The notes beneath the pieces were generated by a model, which saw only the letters and a program-made list of their open reading frames with translations, did no database searches and was not told the origin of the DNA. A stretch of 23,524 nucleotides of DNA from Tangfeifania sp. (lineage in GTDB: Bacteria; Bacteroidota; Bacteroidia; Bacteroidales; Prolixibacteraceae), in NCBI GenBank assembly GCA_018400515.1, contig JAGYMR010000012.1, positions 1-23,524 on the forward strand, given 5' to 3'. Shown in pieces: positions 7,438 to 16,511 of the stretch; within the stretch, counting starts at the first letter, position 1, and every line of letters starts with the position of its first letter. The position numbers and the translations under genes were made by a program.

Positions 7438-10400
7438 ATGATGCACCATCTTTCCAACCAATTTTTACGAAAACGAATACTATCAGCCCTCTCTTTAATC
7501 TTTGCTGTTTTGCAGCTTTCGGCCCAGCAGGGGACGATTTCCGGAACGGTACAGGATGAGGAGGGATTAGCCCTTCCGGGTGTTTCTGTTTTAATCAAAG
7601 GCACCCAAAAAGGAACGGTTACCAACGACAAAGGACAATTTTCCATCCAGGCGGAAAAAGGACAGACACTGCTTTTTTCATTTATCGGGTTTGGTACCCG
7701 GGAAGTAAAAATCGGTGATCAATCCCGTCTGGAGGTTGTAATGAAGGAAGAAATTCAGGAATTTGCCGATGTTGTCGTTATCGGATATGGCACACAAAAA
7801 AAGGGAAATGTAACGGGATCCATCTCCAGTGTGGAAAATGAAGAACTTACTGTAGCTCCCGTGGCGAGTACTTCCAATGCGCTGGCCGGACGCCTGCCCG
7901 GACTGGTTTCCAAACAAACCAGCGGATTGCCGGGGGCGGATGCTGCCGATATAAGTATCCGGGGGTTTGGTTCTGCATTGATTATCGTTGACGGCATTGA
8001 ATCTGATTTTAATTCCATCGACCCCAATCAGATTGAAAGCATCTCCATCCTGAAAGACGGATCCGCCTCTATTTACGGTTCGCGAGCAGGGAACGGCGTG
8101 ATTCTCGTAACCACCAAACGTGGAAGCACCCAAAAACCGCAGATAACGGTAAATTCCTCTTACACCCTTCAGGGGGTCACGGCAATGCCCCGAACACCGA
8201 GTGCGGGGCAATATGCAGAAATGCAAAGGGAAGAGTGGATAAACGGAGGAGAGGTTGGAAATGCCCCCTTTACCGAGGAGATGGTTCAGGCGTATTATGA
8301 TGAATCGAACCAGCAATATCCCAATACCGATTGGTATAACACCCTGATTCGTGACTGGGCACCTCAGCATCAGCATAATATTTCAGTAAGGGGAGGCTCC
8401 GAAAAGGTAAAATACTATGGTTTCCTGGGTTATATGAACCAGGAAACCATGTGGAAAAAGAGTGGTGGGGATTACACCCGGTATAATTTACAATCAAACA
8501 TCGATGCCCAGGTATTGGAAAACTTATCGCTGAGAATTGATCTTGCCTCCACGATAGAGGCCCGCAAATACCCCATGCGTTCTTTGGAGGAAGGAGGCGG
8601 GGTATGGCAGGATTTCTGGAATACCCTTCCCATTTATCCTGCCACCCTGCCCGATCCTTCAAAAATTTCATTTGCCTTCGGTGCCGGGACCGGTGGGGCG
8701 CATGTCTCCTCCAACAGGAACCTTTCAGGGTATAACGACCGGAACGATCAGAACCTAAAAGGGACCATCTCCCTTGATTACGCGGTGAAAGCCGTTGAAG
8801 GTCTTTCGGCCAAAGCTTTTTTTAATTATGCACAAAACTATGGATCCACAAAGCAGTTCTTCATCCCCACCGAGTTTTATAGCTACGATTATGCCAGCGA
8901 TATTTATACCCTGGCCGGTGCTCTTGGGGATAACCCCTACCTCAACCAGTCGAAATATGAAAGCCGGACCCTTACCGGCCAGCTTTCTTTGAATTATGAC
9001 AACCAATTCGGAAGTGACGGGGCGCATCATGTGAAAGGCCTGGCGCTTTACGAAGCCATTGATTATGCCAATAACTCCCTAAGTGCAGGGCGGACAAACT
9101 TCCTCTCCACAACCGTTGATCAAATGTACGCAGGAAGTACCAATGGCATGTCGAATAATGGCAGTGCTGCGGAAATGGGAAGGGTCAGTTTTGTTGGCCG
9201 CGTTAACTATTCTTTCCGTGAAAAATATTTGTTTGAGACGATTTTGAGGGCAGATGCTTCTGCGAAATTCCCTGAGGATACCCGGTGGGGGTATTTCCCC
9301 GGGTTCTCCCTTGGGTGGAGGATCTCAGAAGAAAATTTTATGGATGCCCTGGAATTTGTCAGTTATCTGAAGATCAGAGCAAGTTATGGAGAAGCCGGAA
9401 ATGATAATATCGGAAATTTCCAGTATCTGGCGGGTTATCAGTACAATCCAAACATAACTTATATTCTTGACGAAGGACCCCAGAAGGGAATTGTTTCCAG
9501 CGGCTTGCCCAATCCCAACATGACCTGGGAAAATATGAGAACGTATAATGTCGGAATGGATTTCTCCCTCCTGGACCAAAAGTTATATGGGGAAGGGGAT
9601 GTATTCTATCGTGAGCGCAACGGAATCCTGGCAACCCGGCTGACATCCCTTCCCTACCAGTTCGGTGCCGAACTGCCCCCGGAAAATCTTAACAGTTCGA
9701 ATGACCGGGGGTTTGAGTTCAAATTGGGAACAGAGGGAAAGCTGAACGACCTGACCTGGAATATCAGCGGAAACATTTCCTGGTCAAGAGCAAAATGGGA
9801 CCATTATGAAGAACCGGAATACTCCGATCCGGACCAGGTCCGCATAAATAAAAATTCGGGACAGTGGATGGACCGAACCGCAGTTTATATCTCTGATGGC
9901 ATTTTTACCTCCATGGAAGCGATTGATAACCTCAAATTTGATCAGGACCAACAGGGGAACGTTACCCTTCGTCCGGGAGATATCCGCTATGTGGACCTGA
10001 ATGACGACGGAATCCTCGACTGGCGTGACACGTCCGTCAAAGAAGGAACAACACCCCACTGGATGACAGGATTTAATGTAAATCTCAATTATAAAAATTT
10101 CGATTTTTCTGCTTTGTTCCAGGGAGCCTTTGGCTACTATTACTTATTGAACCTCTCGGCAACCGGCAAGGTAAAACCAGCCATTATTTTTGAGGAGCAC
10201 TGGACCGAAAAGAACAACCGTGCAGATGCCCTTTTCCCGCGTCTTGGAGGCGCCTGGACCAACGGACTCTCTTCCGATTTCAATTATAAAAAAGCAGGTT
10301 ACCTGCGCCTGAAGACCGCTTCGCTGGGCTATACGGTCCCCGATAATATACTGAAAATGGTAAATCTCTCGAAAGTAAGGCTGTACATGGCAGGGGTCAA

Positions 10401-10521
10401 TTTGCTGACATTCGACCGGCTGAAAAAGTACAATGTAGACCCTGAAGCACCGTCGGGCAGCAGCGGACGGTATTACCCCCAGCAACGGACAATCACTTTT
10501 GGTACATCCATATCTTTTTAA
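7438..10521 (+). CDS. SusC/RagA-family TonB-dependent outer-membrane transporter
   Basis: This 1027-residue protein imports glycan oligosaccharides across the outer membrane, driven by TonB. It has a signal peptide ending near LSAQQ (about 30), a carboxypeptidase-regulatory-like domain (about 32-105, TISGTVQDEEGLALPGVSV ... FSFIGF), and the SusC signature VVVIGYGTQKKGNVTGSIS (about 112-130). The plug domain follows, with DISIRGFG...LIIVDGI and SILKDGSASIYGSRAGNGV (to about 230). The rest is a 22-strand beta-barrel ending in an aromatic-terminated strand (TITFGTSISF). There is no N-terminal signal-transduction (STN) domain, so it does not signal through an anti-sigma factor, consistent with control by the HTCS. 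The first of two adjacent ATGs at 7438 is used; either gives the same mature protein. SusD follows after 27 bp, so the two are co-expressed and presumably form the usual bag-and-lid complex. Confidence 0.97.
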   Translation: MMHHLSNQFLRKRILSALSLIFAVLQLSAQQGTISGTVQDEEGLALPGVSVLIKGTQKGTVTNDKGQFSIQAEKGQTLLFSFIGFGTREVKIGDQSRLEVVMKEEIQEFADVVVIGYGTQKKGNVTGSISSVENEELTVAPVASTSNALAGRLPGLVSKQTSGLPGADAADISIRGFGSALIIVDGIESDFNSIDPNQIESISILKDGSASIYGSRAGNGVILVTTKRGSTQKPQITVNSSYTLQGVTAMPRTPSAGQYAEMQREEWINGGEVGNAPFTEEMVQAYYDESNQQYPNTDWYNTLIRDWAPQHQHNISVRGGSEKVKYYGFLGYMNQETMWKKSGGDYTRYNLQSNIDAQVLENLSLRIDLASTIEARKYPMRSLEEGGGVWQDFWNTLPIYPATLPDPSKISFAFGAGTGGAHVSSNRNLSGYNDRNDQNLKGTISLDYAVKAVEGLSAKAFFNYAQNYGSTKQFFIPTEFYSYDYASDIYTLAGALGDNPYLNQSKYESRTLTGQLSLNYDNQFGSDGAHHVKGLALYEAIDYANNSLSAGRTNFLSTTVDQMYAGSTNGMSNNGSAAEMGRVSFVGRVNYSFREKYLFETILRADASAKFPEDTRWGYFPGFSLGWRISEENFMDALEFVSYLKIRASYGEAGNDNIGNFQYLAGYQYNPNITYILDEGPQKGIVSSGLPNPNMTWENMRTYNVGMDFSLLDQKLYGEGDVFYRERNGILATRLTSLPYQFGAELPPENLNSSNDRGFEFKLGTEGKLNDLTWNISGNISWSRAKWDHYEEPEYSDPDQVRINKNSGQWMDRTAVYISDGIFTSMEAIDNLKFDQDQQGNVTLRPGDIRYVDLNDDGILDWRDTSVKEGTTPHWMTGFNVNLNYKNFDFSALFQGAFGYYYLLNLSATGKVKPAIIFEEHWTEKNNRADALFPRLGGAWTNGLSSDFNYKKAGYLRLKTASLGYTVPDNILKMVNLSKVRLYMAGVNLLTFDRLKKYNVDPEAPSGSSGRYYPQQRTITFGTSISF

Positions 10522-10548
10522 AAACAGTCATTCAAAAAAAGGAAAAAA

Positions 10549-12360
10549 ATGAAAAGATTTATATTTAACATACTACTCGTAATTTTGGTTGCATTTACTT
10601 CCTGCAATGAATATGTTTTAGATAAGGAGCCCCTGGATATCATCTCGGACAAGGCTGTTTTTGAAGACCAGGAATTGATCAATGCCTACTTAACACAGGC
10701 TTACATTGATATGCATATTTTAACCAATGAAACCCCCAATCCCATCTCGAGCGATTGGAATACCCTGCTGAACAGTGCGGACCTTGCAGGCCCCTTTATC
10801 ATCAATGAAATGGCCGACGAGGCGATGGGGAACTGGTGGAGAGGCAAGCAGTCGACGGGAGCAAAAATGGGCGGCATCCGCATTCAGGGCGGCGTATTGG
10901 AATGGTGGGAATATTCTTATAAAGTGATCCGCCATTTGAATTATTTTCTGGAAAAACTCAGTAATACCCCTGTTGAGGAAGATTTTAAAAGGGCAAAGAT
11001 GGCTGAAGCCCGGTTTCTGAGGGCTTATAACTATTTTTCCATGGTAAAACGGTATGGCGGCGTACCCCTGATTAAAAAGGCTCAGGAAATTGATGCTCCC
11101 CGCGAAGAACTATTTAAGGGAAGAAATTCCGAAGCCGATATTTATGATTTTATCATTCAGGAAATGGATCAGATCGCTGAGGATCTGCCTGACGACGGAC
11201 TGGGGCGCCCCTCGAAGTATGCAGCGCTTGCTTTAAAAAGCAGGGCGGCACTCTACGCCGGAAGCATTGCCCGGTTCGGAACGGTTCAACTGGATGGGTT
11301 GCTGGGTATGGAGTCGTCACAGGCAGAAAATTATTTTCAACAATCCTACAATGCCTCATTGGAAATTATTCAGGACAACCAATTTGGCCTTTATGACGAG
11401 GACGAAGATAAAGTTCAGAATTTTAAAAATATTTTTTTGGTGAAGGATCACTCAGAGGTGATTTGGGTGCAGCGGCACAACGATATTGCATGGATCGCCG
11501 GGCAGCCTTCAGGAAACGGCTGGGTATGGGATTTCATGCAATGCCCGAAACCACACGCGTGGAACGCAGGAAATGTCAATGCGCCCTATCTTGAAATGGC
11601 TGAGTCGTTTGAGTACCGGGACGGAACGCCCGGAACCCTCGACCGGCAGGCCATTCAACAGGGTCTGTGGTCCATGGATGATCTTTGGGAGAACAAAGAT
11701 CCCCGGTTCTTTGCAACCCTCTATACGCAGGGTACTCCCTGGAAGGGAGCCTATGTCGATTTTCACAACGGACTGATCCTTCCCAACGGGACCCTCCGGG
11801 AAATGGGATCTTTCGGCGATGTGCTGGCAAAAGGACCCCAGGAAGTGGACGGATCTTACGGAACAGGATTCGGTGTTATGAAGTACCTCGATGAAAACCA
11901 TAGCAACATGGGAGAACGTGGAACTTCCAAAACTGACTGGATCCTCTTTCGTTATGCCGAAATTTTATTGAATATGGCAGAAGCGGCTTTTGAACTGGAC
12001 AAGGAGGGGGAGGCCCTTTCTTATATCAACCAAATCAGGACAAGGGCCGGAATAGCCCCCCTGCAAACCATTGACCGGGAAAAGATCCGCCATGAAAGAA
12101 AAGTGGAACTTGCTTTTGAGGGCCATCGCTACTGGGACCTCCGGAGATGGCGTACTGCTGAAGATGTCCTGTCGGTTAACCGTTCCGGACTGCGGTTTAT
12201 TCTTGATTATAATACCCGGAAGTACCAAATTATTGTGGAGGAAAATATCGACAGTGGTGTTTCAGACCCTGTCTTTTATCCCTATAATTATTACTTCCCG
12301 ATTACGCTTAACCGGACAGCCAATAATCCCAATCTGATAGAAAACCCCGGCTATGAATAA
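10549..12360 (+). CDS. SusD/RagB-family surface glycan-binding lipoprotein
   Basis: This 603-residue protein is the substrate-capturing lid of the neighbouring SusC barrel. The leader ends in a lipobox with Cys19 (LVAFTSC), so it is lipidated and surface-displayed. Family marks include the TPR-like segment EARFLRAYNYFSMVKRYGGV (about 153-172), the AALALKSRAALYAG helix, the RYAEILLNMAEAAFEL helix, INQIRTRAG, and the near-C-terminal RHERKVELAFEGHRYWDLRRW (about 514-535). The protein ends at NPGYE, as many SusD homologues do (NPGY-like tails). At 603 residues it is somewhat longer than SusD of the starch system. Trp-rich stretches around 90-125 (NWWRGK, LEWWEYSYK) could supply sugar-stacking aromatics. 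An A-rich, SD-free leader (AAAAAAAGGAAAAAA) precedes the ATG. Confidence 0.97.
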   Translation: MKRFIFNILLVILVAFTSCNEYVLDKEPLDIISDKAVFEDQELINAYLTQAYIDMHILTNETPNPISSDWNTLLNSADLAGPFIINEMADEAMGNWWRGKQSTGAKMGGIRIQGGVLEWWEYSYKVIRHLNYFLEKLSNTPVEEDFKRAKMAEARFLRAYNYFSMVKRYGGVPLIKKAQEIDAPREELFKGRNSEADIYDFIIQEMDQIAEDLPDDGLGRPSKYAALALKSRAALYAGSIARFGTVQLDGLLGMESSQAENYFQQSYNASLEIIQDNQFGLYDEDEDKVQNFKNIFLVKDHSEVIWVQRHNDIAWIAGQPSGNGWVWDFMQCPKPHAWNAGNVNAPYLEMAESFEYRDGTPGTLDRQAIQQGLWSMDDLWENKDPRFFATLYTQGTPWKGAYVDFHNGLILPNGTLREMGSFGDVLAKGPQEVDGSYGTGFGVMKYLDENHSNMGERGTSKTDWILFRYAEILLNMAEAAFELDKEGEALSYINQIRTRAGIAPLQTIDREKIRHERKVELAFEGHRYWDLRRWRTAEDVLSVNRSGLRFILDYNTRKYQIIVEENIDSGVSDPVFYPYNYYFPITLNRTANNPNLIENPGYE

Positions 12361-12388
12361 TATTTGTTTCTAACTAAAAAAATGAATT

Positions 12389-14542
12389 ATGCGAAAACTT
12401 TTACCTCTCTTTGTTCTGACAGCCATATGGTTCACTCCATATGCGCAGACACCGATTGCCCACTGGCAATTTGAAAACAATACCCGGGATTCCATAGGTG
12501 AAGCCCACGGGTATGTGCAACCCGAAGGATATGAAGTATCCTACAGCGAAACGGATGTTAAACAAGGCGACTACTCCATCGATTTTGACGGGGGCTTTCA
12601 CCTCAATTGCCTTGATCCTGACACCCTGAAGGACCTCGATGAATTTACGGTGGCCTTCTGGATGAAAGTGAATGGGGCTACAGCAGATAATATGCAATCC
12701 ATTATCGAAAAAGACAGTAAATTCCGGGTGATTATCCTCGATGGAGGATATCTGGATCTGGTTGTGGCCACCGAAGATGTGGGGTGGTACCAGACCGGGG
12801 GAAGCCTGCAAAAATTCCCGGTTCCCCCTTCGGATGAGTGGGTCCATGTGGCCCTTTATTACGACGGCAGTAAACTGGGATTGAATATGAACGGAGGAGA
12901 AACCATTCTGGAAACGGAAGAGAACTCCATTACCGGAGCTGTTTTAAATAGTGCCAGCGGTTTCTTAATTGGAGGAAATCCCGATCTTGGCAATTTTAAC
13001 GGCAAACTGGATGATATCCGGTTCTACAGCAAAGCATTGAGCGAAGGAGGGATCGAAGAACTGTACAATAGCTACCCATCCGATACAGAACCCCCGACAA
13101 CCCCCGGAAACCTTACGGAATCGAATGTCGGGGAGACCAGCGTTGAATTAAGCTGGGATGAATCGACCGATAATGTGGAGGTAGCCGCATATTACGTATT
13201 GCAAAATAATACCCGCATTGATACGGTTAGCGGTGAAACAGCGGTTACCGTAACCGGATTAAAACCCGAAACGGAATACGATTTTAGCGTCCTTGCCTCT
13301 GACTTAAGCGGAAACCTTTCAGATACCAGCAATGTAGTGACGGTTACCACGCTGGAAAGCTCCGATTCAGAACCACCATCCGCCCCCACCAACCTGACGG
13401 TGCTGGATGAGCAACTGGTCAGCGTTTATATACAATGGGATGCTGCTACCGACAATGTGGGGGTGGTGGAATACATCATTTTAAAAGACGGGGTGGAAAT
13501 GGATACCGTAACCACCCTGGGGGCCGATATTTTTGGCATCGCCCCCGGAACAACGTATGAATTTACCGTAAAAGCTGTCGATGCTGCCGGAAATGTCTCT
13601 GAAGCCAGTGATCCGGTATCAGCAACCACCCTCGCGGCACCCTCAGGATCCGAACTGGTCGCCCACTGGACTTTTGAAGAGAATCTTGAGAATGTAGTCC
13701 CCGAAGCAACGGAATTCGACGGAAATATTCTTGGAGGGGATACCCTTTACTATAGCTCGGATGCAAAACAGGGGGCCACCTCGCTGGAATTTGACGGTAC
13801 TTCCTTTTTGAATTGTGGAGACCCCACTGCTGCTGAATCGATGGGAGCTTTTTCGGTATCCCTGTGGATGAATATGAGCGAAACACCGGCATCCAGTAAT
13901 GTTATTTTAGCGGAGGGTTCTGAATATTTTTTATTTAATGAAACCCGCGGAGCAGACAGTGCTGTCGTTGGCTTTGGTATTGCTACAGATTATGTAGCCT
14001 GGTGGGGAGGTGCCGGTTCATTCCTTTATGACACCACGATCCTTCATTCCAATGAATGGTACCATTTAGCATTTGTATATTCCGGTGTGAAAACAAAAAT
14101 ATATATCAACGGAGAACTGACCATGGAGAATCCGGAGTATATCACCGGCAATACATCGGAAAACGGTAATTATCTTGTTATGGGAGGGTCCGGCAATGCA
14201 GATAATTTCAAGGGACTTATGGATGACGTCCGGTTTTATACCGGCGTGCTGGAGGATGAGGAAATCATGGCCTTGTATACAAATACTGCCAGCAAAAGAA
14301 TAGCAATGGAGGATGCCTTCACTATATATCCGAATCCTGTAAAGGATGTCCTCCATTTCAAAAACCTGGACGGCAACTCCCGGATCCGCATATTTTCGAT
14401 TGCAGGAAAAATCGCCTATGAAACAGTGACCAACAGGGATCGTTTTACGTTGAATGTAAGCAACTTCAGAAACGGTATTTACCTGGTAGCTGTAGAAAAT
14501 ATGCAGGGCAGGAGCATTAAAAAACTGGTGATATCCAAATAG
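12389..14542 (+). CDS. LamG-FN3-FN3-LamG surface protein with T9SS C-terminal sorting domain
   Basis: This 717-residue protein shows no catalytic domain and is probably a cell-surface glycan-binding protein taking the SusE/SusF position. Order of parts: signal peptide (1-20, ending PYAQ); concanavalin/LamG-like jelly roll 1 (about 22-228, IAHWQFENNTRDS ... KLDDIRFYSKALS); fibronectin type III repeat 1 (about 234-322) and repeat 2 (about 328-416), both with WDxxTDNVxVxxY and LxPxTxYxFxVxAxDxxGN; jelly roll 2 (about 422-632, VAHWTFEENLEN ... LMDDVRFYTGVL); and a T9SS type A sorting domain (about 642-717, FTIYPNPVKDVLHF ... NGIYLVAVE ... KKLVIS). The halves look like an internal duplication. It starts 28 bp after SusD and is the last gene before a strong terminator. 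The T9SS tail means export by the Por system and attachment to or release from the surface. Confidence 0.9.
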   Translation: MRKLLPLFVLTAIWFTPYAQTPIAHWQFENNTRDSIGEAHGYVQPEGYEVSYSETDVKQGDYSIDFDGGFHLNCLDPDTLKDLDEFTVAFWMKVNGATADNMQSIIEKDSKFRVIILDGGYLDLVVATEDVGWYQTGGSLQKFPVPPSDEWVHVALYYDGSKLGLNMNGGETILETEENSITGAVLNSASGFLIGGNPDLGNFNGKLDDIRFYSKALSEGGIEELYNSYPSDTEPPTTPGNLTESNVGETSVELSWDESTDNVEVAAYYVLQNNTRIDTVSGETAVTVTGLKPETEYDFSVLASDLSGNLSDTSNVVTVTTLESSDSEPPSAPTNLTVLDEQLVSVYIQWDAATDNVGVVEYIILKDGVEMDTVTTLGADIFGIAPGTTYEFTVKAVDAAGNVSEASDPVSATTLAAPSGSELVAHWTFEENLENVVPEATEFDGNILGGDTLYYSSDAKQGATSLEFDGTSFLNCGDPTAAESMGAFSVSLWMNMSETPASSNVILAEGSEYFLFNETRGADSAVVGFGIATDYVAWWGGAGSFLYDTTILHSNEWYHLAFVYSGVKTKIYINGELTMENPEYITGNTSENGNYLVMGGSGNADNFKGLMDDVRFYTGVLEDEEIMALYTNTASKRIAMEDAFTIYPNPVKDVLHFKNLDGNSRIRIFSIAGKIAYETVTNRDRFTLNVSNFRNGIYLVAVENMQGRSIKKLVISK

Positions 14543-14784
14543 TAAAGGGAAACATCATTGCCCGAAAGAGGATGCAGAGAAGGTGGCTTTTCACAAGGCA
14601 CCTTCTCTTTTCATGAAACGACTATGGATTTGGCCGGAATCATTTCAATAACAATGATTAAAAAAAGGGAGGATGGAATTCAGGGAATGCCCCAATTTGA
14701 AGAATTTGCATTTTTTTGTTATTTGACAATGAGGAGTTTTTCAAACAAAGACCTTTGGTATTATTTTTTTAAGTTGCGGAACCA
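14543..14784 (+). promoter_or_regulatory. Intergenic region with possible promoter of the second enzyme block
   Basis: This 242-bp gap begins with the terminator and ends in a T-rich stretch before the ATG at 14785. GACCTTTG (about 14749-14756) differs at one base from the TAnnTTTG -7 element, and a TTTG (about 14721-14724) lies roughly 24 bp upstream, slightly more than the usual spacing. The leader would be about 20 nt. This is weak evidence for a separate promoter. Confidence 0.25.
14576..14611 (+). terminator. Rho-independent terminator after the sus operon
   Basis: AGAGAAGGTG (14576-14585) pairs perfectly with CACCTTCTCT (14599-14608). Within the 13-nt loop a further CTT/AAG pairing can extend the stem past one G-G mismatch. 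A short T run (14608-14611) follows. It lies 34 bp after the stop codon of the LamG protein. Confidence 0.75.
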
Positions 14785-16449
14785 ATGAGGGGGATAAAAA
14801 CATTCCATATTCTTTTGGCTTTATTGTTAACAGCCGGTTTCAGCTGCGACACCGGTGAACCGGCAGATTTACCAAACGGTGAAGAGGGAAAAACCGCTGT
14901 TCAATGGCGCGTGAAAACATTGGCATTTACCAGCGAGAAAGCGTATTCCGACCCTTTTAATGCCGTTGAAATGGATGTTGTTTTCAGGCACTCCGGGGGA
15001 ACAACACTTAAAGTGCCTGCATTCTGGAACGGGGGCAACAACTGGATGGTACGATTTGCGCCCCCTTTAACAGGAAACTGGAGCTATACCACCCACTGCA
15101 CAGACGAATCCAATACCGGATTAAACCACCAAAGCGGGGATCTTACATGTATTCAATATGAAGGGGTCCTGAAAATTTATAAATATGGTTTTATCCGAAC
15201 CTCCCCTGGAAAACGTTATTTTACTTATAGCAATGGCTCCCCTTTCTTTTACCTGGGCGACACCCATGCCAATATTGCTGCCAACGATTATGATAATTTT
15301 ATGACAATCATCGATAAACGGGCAGAACAGGGATTTACGGTCATTCAATCGCAACCACTTGAAGCGGGTTATAATTTACGGGACGGACTGGATGAGAACG
15401 ACATCATTCATTTCAAAAAGCTGGATGAACGCTTCCAATATGTAGCTGAAAAGGGACTGGTGCATGCCAATGCCCAGTTTTTCTTTGTTTCCACCCTCGG
15501 TTACGACCGGGAAAAATATCCGGATGCCTACCTTGAAAAGCTGAGCAGATACTGGGTTGCCAGGTACAGCGCCTATCCGGTGATGTGGACAACGGCACAG
15601 GAGTGCGATGATGATTTTAACCATCCGCATCATGTTCATGATTACTATGATCCATCGACGAATCCATGGAAGATTGTGGCCGGTTATATGCATCATTTTG
15701 ATCCTTATGGACATCCCTTAACGGCTCATATGGAGTATGCCGGCTATACCAATGCCTCACAGTCTGCCTTCCGGGAAGTGGAAGGCCATAGTTGGTGGGC
15801 GGTACAGTGGTCTGCCCGGAAGGACGGTCCGTTGAATTTTGGCGTACCGATCGATTTCTGGGAAAATGGGCAATCAAAAGTATCCATTCTTTATGAAGGC
15901 AGTTTTGATTACTTATGGACCAATCATTACGGCGCACGAATGCAGGGCTGGACGGCTTTTCTGAATGGCATGTACGGATATGGTTATGGAGCCATCGATA
16001 TTTGGCTCTACAACAGCACCTATGATATGGATCAACCCACCACCAGGCAGGGAATTACAATTACGGTGGAGCAGAAGCAGACCAAATGGGATGAAAGCCT
16101 GGAGTTTCCGACAGCTTATCAACTGGGATACATGCGTTCTTTCTTTCAATCCCTCCAATGGTGGAAACTGGTTCCGCGATTCAACGACCCCCAGTGGTTT
16201 TCAAATGATGGATCCTGGTATTCGCTTGCCAGTGAGGACAACGATCTTTATGTGGCTTATTTCTATAATCCCGGCCGAAATACCGGGACCCTCCGGAAAC
16301 TTGAAAACACACTGTATAATTGCATGTGGTTTGACCCGCTTTCGGGTGAATATACCACACCCGAAACCGTAAGTGTTGAAAACGGAACGTACCCCGTAGG
16401 AGATAAGCCGGATGAAAACGATTGGGTATTTGTTATGGAAAAATTTTAA
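14785..16449 (+). CDS. DUF5060-DUF4038 glycoside hydrolase lipoprotein (GH140-related)
   Basis: This 554-residue lipoprotein has a lipobox at Cys21 (LLTAGFSC). A small beta-sandwich follows (about 38-128, DUF5060-like: DPFNAVEMDVVFRHSGG ... WMVRFAPPLTGNWSY). A TIM barrel of the DUF4038/apiosidase-like type comes next (about 132-450), opening with YGFIRTSPGKRYFTYSNGSP, FFYLGDTH and GFTVIQSQPL. A C-terminal beta-domain (about 460-554) closes it with LYVAYFYNPG and WFDPLSGEYTTPETV, as in family members. Candidate catalytic acids are Glu273 in WTTAQECDDD and Glu371 in VSILYEGSFDY, both at barrel strand ends; these assignments are inference. GH140 was founded on an apiosidase acting on rhamnogalacturonan II, but the wider DUF4038 group acts on varied glycans, so the substrate stays open. 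It is the first gene of the second block, 62 bp ahead of the beta-helix enzyme. Confidence 0.85.
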   Translation: MRGIKTFHILLALLLTAGFSCDTGEPADLPNGEEGKTAVQWRVKTLAFTSEKAYSDPFNAVEMDVVFRHSGGTTLKVPAFWNGGNNWMVRFAPPLTGNWSYTTHCTDESNTGLNHQSGDLTCIQYEGVLKIYKYGFIRTSPGKRYFTYSNGSPFFYLGDTHANIAANDYDNFMTIIDKRAEQGFTVIQSQPLEAGYNLRDGLDENDIIHFKKLDERFQYVAEKGLVHANAQFFFVSTLGYDREKYPDAYLEKLSRYWVARYSAYPVMWTTAQECDDDFNHPHHVHDYYDPSTNPWKIVAGYMHHFDPYGHPLTAHMEYAGYTNASQSAFREVEGHSWWAVQWSARKDGPLNFGVPIDFWENGQSKVSILYEGSFDYLWTNHYGARMQGWTAFLNGMYGYGYGAIDIWLYNSTYDMDQPTTRQGITITVEQKQTKWDESLEFPTAYQLGYMRSFFQSLQWWKLVPRFNDPQWFSNDGSWYSLASEDNDLYVAYFYNPGRNTGTLRKLENTLYNCMWFDPLSGEYTTPETVSVENGTYPVGDKPDENDWVFVMEKF

Positions 16450-16451
16450 GC

Positions 16452-16468
16452 CGGTTTTAAAAAAACCG
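16452..16468 (+). other. Small AT-rich hairpin between two enzyme genes
   Basis: CGGTTTT and AAAACCG form a perfect 7-bp stem around a 3-nt AAA loop, starting 3 bp after the stop codon. No T run follows on the plus strand, so it is not a convincing terminator. It may mark a processing or stability element within the operon. Confidence 0.3.
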
Positions 16469-16511
16469 TAAATAATAGTGTAAATTACTAAAACATAAAA
16501 AAATTTTAGAC

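Noticed and set aside
7678..8376. 232-codon open frame antisense to the SusC gene
   Set aside because: It lies entirely inside a very well supported coding region, has no recognisable domain, and is explained by codon bias of the opposite strand.
14558..14788. 76-codon open frame in the gap after the LamG gene
   Set aside because: It runs through the terminator hairpin and the T-rich leader of the next gene, has no recognisable motif, and its composition is not protein-like.
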